Below are positions 57,099-64,000 of a DNA stretch of 64,000 nucleotides, piece by piece. The DNA comes from Phoma sp. XZ068 (lineage: Eukaryota > Ascomycota > Dothideomycetes > Pleosporales > Didymellaceae), in contig RBKR01000025.1 of NCBI GenBank assembly GCA_004835665.1, forward strand, positions 434,001-498,000, in the 5' to 3' direction. Position 1 is the first letter of the stretch. Every line of letters starts with the position of its first letter. The notes under the pieces were generated by a model. That model was given only the letters and a program-made list of their open reading frames with translations. It was not told the origin of the DNA and did not search any database. The position numbers and the translations under genes are program-made.

Positions 57099-58920
57099 AT
57101 GAGCAGCTACACATACATTTACAATTCGCAGCTGGTGAGCTCCGACCACGCCAACATCAGAACCCAGCTAACGCGCGTAGGATGCGTTCTCACTTTACCA
57201 CCTTACCCATGAGCAGGCCACGAAACCCAGCGCTCTAGGTCCCGCTCTACCAGCCCTTGGCCATGCAACTTCCGGCGCGTTAGGAACTGCCATCTCGAAG
57301 ATCATCACATATCCTCTCGATCTCGTCGTCACGCGTCTGCAAGTTCAGAAGCAGCTCCAGGGCGAAAATGAGCGGCCACGCTATGACGGCATTCTCGACG
57401 CTATTGAGAAGATCTATGAGCGCGAAGGAGGGCTGGCGGCCTTCTACAATGGTGTACCCCACGAGGTGTTCAAGGGTGTCACGGACAGCTTCCTGTTCTT
57501 CCTCGCATACTCGTATGTGAGGCAGAGTCGGCTGGCTGCGAAGGGTGGACGGAAGAGCCTGGGGGCTATGGAAGAGATTGGTGTGGGCGTGGTGGCCGGC
57601 GCTTTCTCCAAGTTCTGCACAACGCCCATCCAGAACATCGTCACCAGGAAGCAGACGGCAGCAATGACTGCGCTCGATGACAACGCGGGCACACCTCCAG
57701 CCTCAAGCACACGAGACATTGCGTACGAGATTAAGAAGGAGAAGGGATTGCAAGGCTTCTGGTCTGGCTACTCTGCCAGCCTCATCCTCACACTCAATCC
57801 ATCCCTCACCATGCTGTTGCACAAAGTGCTGTTGCGATTGCTGGTATCGCAGGGCAAGCGTGACGACCCAGGCGCACGCATCACGTTCCTCATTGCAGCG
57901 ACGAGCAAGGCGTTGGCCTCCACCATTACATACCCCTTCCAGCTTGCGAAGACCAGGGCTCAGGTGTCATCCCAAAAGCCTACCGAGGCCACTGGTGAGA
58001 CATCAGAGCTTGAGAAGGGAAAGCAGCCGGCGCGCTCAAAGGCTATTCGGGCGAGGCAACGAACTGTGTTTGCCACAATCTTGCGCATTGCGCACACCGA
58101 AGGCTTCGCTGGTTTGTACCAGGGTCTTGGTGGAGAGGTGCTGAAGGGCTTCTTCTCGCACGGCATCACCATGCTGATGAAGGAGCGCATTCACACCGTG
58201 ATCATCAACCTGTACTACGCCGTTCTAAAGTCTATGCAGAAGTTCCCAAGCCCCGAGGAGCTCAAGCAAATGGCAGCAGAGAGCATCGAGGACGGCAAGG
58301 AGCGAGTAGGCGACGTGTACAACAAGGGCGTTGAGGCTGCGGGACAGGCAGCAGAGAAGGTTCAGGATGCAGTTGCACAGGGATCTCAGCAGGCCCAAAA
58401 TATATATGAGAGTGGCAAGGAGCAGGCTAGTGAGGCATACAACAAGGCCACGGAGGCCGCGCAGTCAGCAACATCGAATACACAAGACGCAGTGCACAGC
58501 GGTTCGCAGCAGGCGCAAAGTCTGGCAGCAGCTGGAAAGGAGCAAGCGAGTGGAGTGTTTGCGAAGGCAGCGGAGACAGCACAGTCGGTCTCATCAACCG
58601 CGCAAGGACAAGCCAGCGAGGCGTACAAGAAGGCAAGCGACGCTGCACAGTCCGCGACCTTGACTGCGCAAGATCCAGCTAGTGGCTCGTATGCAAAGGC
58701 GACTGAAACATCTGAGTCAGTATCGTCGACAGCACGAGGTCAGGCTAGCGAAGTCTACAACAGGTATACCCAGTCAGCAGACTCATCGACATCCAGCGCC
58801 CAGCAAGCTGCCACCACCGCATCGCAGTCTGGCAGCCTGGTGGAGAAGGGCAAGGAGATTGCAAACAATGCTCAAGAGCAGTCGAGGGACATTGCGAATA
58901 CATATGGCAAGAAGGAGTAG
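57099..58920 (+). CDS. Peroxisomal/mitochondrial carrier with LEA-like repeat tail
   Basis: Two exons (57099-57134 and 57217-58920) give 579 residues. The first 360 residues are a carrier of the mitochondrial carrier family, closest in wording to PMP47/Ant1-type peroxisomal ATP carriers. The three repeats show PLDLVVTRLQVQ (canonical Px[DE]xxxxR), PIQNIVTRKQT and PFQLAKTRAQV; the last two deviate from the canonical Asp or Glu. The six helices are visible. From about residue 365 the protein changes to a hydrophilic Ala/Gln/Ser/Lys-rich tail with tandem 22-residue units, starting at 58426, 58546, 58612, 58678 and 58744. Each unit is two 11-mers that begin AS and have an aromatic residue at position 5. 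This pattern is typical of group 3 LEA proteins. The carrier part seems intact. Confidence 0.82.
58426..58809 (+). repeat. Five 22-codon units in the carrier tail
   Basis: In-frame units start at 58426, 58546, 58612, 58678 and 58744. The last four are contiguous at 66-bp spacing; the first is separated from them by 18 extra codons. The encoded units share the pattern A-S-x-x-[YF]-x-[KR]-x, followed by an Ala/Gln/Ser-rich second half. The DNA has diverged more than the protein pattern. Confidence 0.75.
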
Positions 58921-59699
58921 TGTTGACGTAAGGATGGCTGGCAGACTGTACATATACCCAGGTTTTTTATCTCACATGTACACGATTATCTCATGAAGTT
59001 GTTTGGGGTCCCCTGACGTGGCACACTGCCCAACGTTGAAATTGCCATGTGACGCCCAAGTCACGATGATTGACAGCAGGGATAGCGGCGTGTGGAGGAT
59101 TCCCGCTGACAAAGGTTGACAAGAGCCTGAGTCCCCAGCGCGCGCGTTTCGTCTGCGAACATGCAGCGGTTCCTTCCTTCGTTGGGAACGTATCGATAGC
59201 AGCTGCAGCCCAGGAGCCAGCCGTTTCCCAGCCCCCAGCTGGTGCAGCCGCAAGCAGGGCGCTAGCGCGCACGGTCGTTGGGGACAACAGCGCGACCCTC
59301 TCAAACATCACCGCCATCTGCCAGCACACACCCCGCCCACCTCGCTGACGGGTGCGACTAACTACTAATCTGCACAGGGACAGGCACAATATCGTTACGG
59401 CGCCGCTGCGACTGGGACCCGCCGCCTGAAGATTTGCATCTGGCAACGGCGCGCCATCGTCGTCACAACAGCCGATTCGCTGGCTGAAACAGTCAACATC
59501 TCAACCGCAGAAGAGGCAGGAACGACCCCGCCGGCGCTCTCTCGTCACCCCTCTCGCTACCACGGCGCGCAGTACCAGACGACGTCTTCCAATCACTGCG
59601 GGGATTTGCCAGGCGATCCGTTTCACCACCCCGCTCAGCCAACGCTGCGCTCTCTCCTGAAACCCGCCTGCGGTCGACGCCACACACCGTCCTGCCGCC
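58921..59699. promoter_or_regulatory. Intergenic, nudE promoter side
   Basis: About 780 bp between two plus-strand genes; it becomes C-rich and CGC-rich toward nudE. No defined site claimed. Confidence 0.35.
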
Positions 59700-61642
59700 A
59701 TGGTAGGGCCGGAGACACCATCTTCGCCTCAGCAACGGGGCAGCGGGTTTGGCAGCCTGCAGGAGGAGCTGGACTACTACAAGACTGCGTACGAGACGCT
59801 CGATGCAGAGCTGCAGGAGTTCCAGTCATCGAGTAAGGAGCTAGAGGCCGAACTCGAGCGCGATGTCGAAGAGAGTGAGAAGCGAGAGCGCAAACTGCAG
59901 GAGAAGGTGGAGCGGCTGGGGTTTGAAGCCGAGGAGTGGAAGGTATGTTCAACACGACTATGGCAGTGGCTACTGTGCGCACCAGAGCAGGCAGCTGACC
60001 AGCATGGCAGACCAAGTACAAGCAGAGCAAGACCGAAGCTAACAATGCGCAAAACATCCTCCAGAAGGAGATCACCAGTATGCGCGATGCGCAGCGGACC
60101 CTGCAGCTGAAGCTCCGCGACATGGAAGTCCAAAACGACGATTTCGAGCGCCAAACCCGCAACCAGACATCCTCGCTGGAGGACGTCGAGACAAAATACA
60201 ACGTGGCCATCGAGCGGGAAGTTATGCTTGAGGAAGAGATCAAGATAGGAGAGCGAGAGCGAGAAGGACTGCGCATCGAGACTCAGCGACTGCGGGACGA
60301 GTTGTCAGATCTGAAGATCGAGGCCGAGATCACCCAGGAGAAGCTGCGACTGGCAGAGGTCACGATCGAGAAACACCACCAGCGCACCGTTTCGAACCAC
60401 TTGGCCAAGGACTCTATGACACTGCGACCGCGCTCGCCCATGTCAGAGGCTTCCACCACCAACACGAACATGTCTTCGCCGACCGCCGCATCCACCCCAC
60501 CGTACATGCCATCCGATGCGCTGCGTCTAGATGCAACGCCTCCCTCCCCACCGCTATCCGATGCGCCCCTTGCGATACGACCAATCCCCTTCACTGCCCC
60601 GGTGCCTACAAGGAAAGCCTCGATCGCTTCACGCGACCCCGGTGCTACGCCCAGAGCCGGAGCGTTCGCTCGGCCTCGACACACACGAGGACCGAGTGTG
60701 TCCGGAATACCGGCTCAAGGTGGAAGCGCTGCCGGCCGACGCACGCCATCGATGATGCGCCCTCCCAGTACTGTGTCAGGGCAACGGCCAGCACGACCCA
60801 GCATTGGAGCCAACACCTCGACATCTGGTTTGCCAAGGTCTGGCTCTCTTTACCAGATCCGCGGGCTGATTGGCAAGATGCAGAAGCTCGAGGAGCGTGT
60901 GCACTCGGCACGTTCAAAGCTGCCTGCGCCCACGTCCACGCCCCCACGAGCAAGCCCACGAGCTCCGAGTGCTTCAGGCAACTATCTACCGACATCGGTC
61001 TCCGTCAGGAAACGTGCGTCGCAGGCCTCGACGTCAGCCTCGTCCGTCCAAGACATCACGAACGGTGGTGGTGTAGGCCGGCTCTCGTTTGGCGTGCCAT
61101 CAAATGCAAGCAACAGTCGTCCCAGCAGCCGAGCGTCTATGTCATCCACACCTCAAATACCGAGACCCACAAGCAGGCCCAGTCCGATAACCAGAAGTAG
61201 TACAACGCGGACACCTGGGACCCGAACACCTGGAACGCGGACGCCAAGTGCTCGCACACCCACCACGCGAAAGCCCTTAGGTCATTACTCGTCAGCGTCT
61301 ATGAGCGGCCGAATAGGAAAGGCTCCTCCTCCGATTCTACACCTTCACGAAGGACGCCAATTTGGCCGTACATCTCTGAATAGGCATCCGAGTGACCATG
61401 GCCACACGCAGTCTCTGTCCATGGCGCGAAGCGACACAGGCAGCGATGAGGGCGACGAGAGTGAGATCAAGACCCCGGTAGGGCGACGCCTCACTTTGGA
61501 GCGGACCGGTATTCCAACACCAGGAAGCGCGCTCCCAAGGAGGACGAGTGTGGGAAGAAGGACAAGCGCGAGCATGGATGGCGGCATGGGCCCGCCAGTG
61601 CGTCCACGCAAGATGTCGACGTACGAAGAGGAGACGTACTAG
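59700..61642 (+). CDS. nudE: Nuclear distribution protein NudE
   Basis: NudE links Lis1/NudF to cytoplasmic dynein and is needed for nuclear movement in hyphae. Two exons (59700-59942 and 60011-61642) give 624 residues. After a short N-terminus, a long coiled coil (about 20-200) starts with LQEELDYYKTAYETLDAELQ, the usual start of the family and its dynein/Lis1-binding part. It continues with KEITSMRDAQRTLQLKLRD and LRIETQRLRDELSDLKIEAE. The remaining 400 residues are Ser/Thr/Pro-rich and disordered. They include a helix (LYQIRGLIGKMQKLEERVHS) and a run of RTPGT-type repeats near 61200-61270. That tail offers many possible kinase sites. The 68-bp intron falls just after EEWK. Confidence 0.92.
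61204..61272 (+). repeat. TP-rich microrepeat in nudE
   Basis: Short tandem units encoding RTPGT, RTPGT, RTPSA and RTPTT follow one another inside the disordered tail. They could expand or contract by slippage without shifting the frame. Confidence 0.6.
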
Positions 61643-64000
61643 GCTTGCGTGCTTTACCAGTATTTAATTGGAGGCGTTCATACCCTACGGCTAGCATGGA
61701 TTTGGCGTTGGAACATTTGGCGTGATGCAGGTACCAAGACTATACGGCACGTGTGCATAGCGGCAAGAGGAAGAATGCAGGGAAGAGCCGACCATGTGCT
61801 GAAGCATGGCAATTACATATCACTTAGATACCAATACCATCCCCTTTGTCAAAGTTAATCTGTTGACACTGTCTGTGAAGTACGATAGTGACTGGGTAGT
61901 GCGCTGCTTGACCACGGCCTTCCTTACAGTAGCTCTCGCGAGTACTGCATTATTGCTCTCAATTTACGCTTAATTGCATAAGCAGAAGAAGCATATCCTG
62001 TCTCCTTCAGCTGCGTCCCAGTTTTCTCCTGTTTGCGACCTGGCGCCGCCATCTTTGCCAGGTGAACGTGTGGACTGCTCTGATAAGAAAGGAGCTCAAA
62101 TTTAGTACTCAAACATGACATGTAGCTAGTGGCCAGTCACAATGCTACAATGACGGTTCTAACTGGTGCAGTCGAAGTTGGTTGTGGAGCCAGTTGTGTC
62201 GGGGCCACTTTCACATGCAAACGTGACGAAACGAGAAATCCACCCACACCTCAGTCTCGTCGACTTGAGCAGGAGAGCAGACTTCAATAAGAGCAAGCAG
62301 GCAGTAAAATATGTGTAATAGGGAATAGATGTGAAAACATCAGCGTCAGCTTCTGCGTTTTGGGCATGTAACATTCACGTGCGCACAGCAGGTCTCCCCT
62401 TCACTCACCTCGCGCCACAAACCCAACTCCTCAAGGCTACCTCAACGCCTCGCAGACGTCGAAATAGACGTCAAAATAAGCTCACGAACCGCTCGGCGCA
62501 CAGTCGCCCATCCAGGATAGCCTCTCTGGTGTTGCGGGCATCCGCAATCCGGGGTAGTGAAAAAAATCGTACGATTTCGCGGCTGACATGTGAAAGGGCA
62601 CATGCAGCGGACCGTACCGACCGGGCGCCCACCCACCAACCCACGACCCAACCAAGGGCAGTGAACCCTGGATTAGGCGGTGCCCCGTGTTTTGTCTCGG
62701 TATGTTCGGAATGCAGGTCGGAACGGGTGGCTGACGTCGGTGGTGTTCGGTGGTTTGTGTTCGGTGATGTTGTTGAGCGAACTGGTGGTACGTGATGGTT
62801 TGAGGGGAGAGATGGACTCACTCAGCACAGCACGCCCGCGAGACAAAGGTGTCGGCTCCAATGCCATGCCATGCCATGCCTGCCATGCCGGTAGTCCTTG
62901 TGGTCACGTCTCAGCGTCATGGTCATTTATAGAAGGGTTGTGTATTTATTGTCTGAGAAACCTCCGACGCGGTCAAGTCGGGTGCTGATTGGGTCAGCAG
63001 CCGGAGTCCGGGCGTCGGTCGGTGGAGGAGAGCCGGCATGACAACCACGGTACATGTTCTGTGTGTTCGGGCTGATGAGGCTTGAACAGCATGGCCGAGG
63101 GCGAAATCACATTAGCAAGAGGGCAGAGGTCTATCTATGTTCGCATCAAGGGAATTGCGTGCGCGGCTACGATAGCGGTGATAGCACATTGTTGAGGATG
63201 CGGGGAGGGAGGGCAGAATGCTTGGAGCGGAGTAGCGGCGCGTTGGAGGCCACTGAGCAGCTGCTGAGAGATAGCGAGGGCTCAACCGCATGTTTGTATG
63301 GATTGGGAGCATGGGTGTTGAGGCGACGCGCAGTGCTCGCAACCAGGGACTAATGCGGAACGCATCCCAACAGACGGCACCCTTGACGAGGCTCGCAGGC
63401 TCAACACTCAGGACACCACGCTCTCCCTGCGCAGCGGCCATGAATCAATTGCTTCACGACGGCGTGCTGGAAGCTTCCCTCGGGCAGTGGGCGGCGGCCG
63501 AGCGAGGGTCGGTGCCCTTGGTCGGAAGAATGAGGGCAGGGGCTGGTCTGTGGTGGGCGATGAGCGGTGATGGAGGGTCCCGTTTGGGGCTAAGGCTGTC
63601 TTCGGCATCGTGGGCGATAGGCCTCAGCTCAACAGCTCGGGATGAGCTTGGGGTGTTCCGTGATGGGCCAAAGGGCCAAGTCAGTGCTCTGCGGGCTCTG
63701 CGGGCAGATCAAAAATTTAATACAGACACGTCTCCCGGCCCTGCGTCTCCTGCTCTGCTTCCCTCCACTCCATCCGCCTCATTGTCCTCCCACAGTGAGA
63801 CTCTCGTACATCACTACTATTTACGCTGCTTGCATTTGTTTGCGAGTGCATAGTGTGCAGGCTCTTCGTTGCCGCTGCTGCTTTCCTCCCGGCACCAGCA
63901 CGTAATCGAACCGTCGACTGGAAGCTCGAGTGCTGAGAATTGTACTCCGGATCCACTTTACACACACGACGGCCTCTAATTCCTACTCTGCCCGCGTGCA
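61643..64000. other. Right-end intergenic region, 2.4 kb
   Basis: No supported gene. Several open frames exist (for example 62331-62795 and 63290-63853 on the plus strand), but they are composition-driven and show no motifs. It may be the promoter and 5' untranslated region of a gene beyond the window, with CT-rich stretches near 63740-63800. Confidence 0.4.
62861..62880. repeat. ATGCC tandem repeat
   Basis: Four perfect copies of ATGCC, followed by a partial, interrupted copy. A short simple repeat in non-coding DNA. Confidence 0.8.

Noticed and set aside
63290..63853. 187-codon open frame near the right end
   Set aside because: It is composition-driven, with overlapping open frames on the other strand and no recognisable motif. 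More likely upstream sequence of a gene outside the window.

Overview
The window is nuclear DNA of a filamentous ascomycete. The gene set and architectures (HET-domain protein, NACHT NTPase, fungal Zn2Cys6 regulators, NudE, cohesin Smc3/SudA, GH28 and PL3 pectinases) and the introns of about 46-130 bp with GTRNGT donors fit Pezizomycotina. A plant-associated Dothideomycete is the most likely source, but that is inferred from gene content only. I rebuilt exon structures by eye from reading frames, splice sites and family motifs. In all rebuilt multi-exon genes the exon lengths sum to a multiple of three.

Layout, left to right. 40-1226: broken catalase-like gene. 3046-5843: secreted S41-type peptidase. 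6584-8461 and 8565-11180: a NACHT NTPase and a HET-domain protein, tail to tail and about 100 bp apart; this is the most interesting locus. 12073-13398: PGAP4-like glycosyltransferase. 14713-16466: leucine-rich protein. 16864-18114: INP54-like phosphoinositide 5-phosphatase. 18914-20120: short-chain dehydrogenase with a likely mitochondrial presequence. 20450-23922: GRAM-TBC-EF-hand Rab GAP. 24279-26331: ACSF2-like acyl-CoA synthetase. 27044-27677: apparently membrane-anchored thioredoxin. 27678-32836: gene-poor island of about 5 kb holding one probable gene remnant. 32837-35069: GNAT-like protein, ABM-domain protein and a small membrane protein. 36419-38158: secreted serine carboxypeptidase. 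38848-40059: MYND-finger protein. 40338-43419: Zn2Cys6 regulator. 44151-45573: exopolygalacturonase. 45895-47235: second Zn2Cys6 regulator. 48509-52249: Smc3. 54224-55520: PL3 pectate lyase with a long low-complexity linker. 57099-58920: carrier protein with a repeat tail resembling LEA proteins. 59700-61642: NudE. The last 2.4 kb holds no gene I can support.

Functional themes. Secreted hydrolases (S41, S10, GH28, PL3) point to plant-polymer or protein degradation outside the cell. The NACHT/HET pair has the parts of fungal nonself-recognition and regulated cell-death genes. The rest is mostly housekeeping: cohesin, dynein regulation, Rab GAP, GPI-glycan modification, lipid signalling and fatty-acid activation. 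No rRNA, convincing tRNA, intact transposon, CRISPR array or secondary-metabolite core gene was seen.
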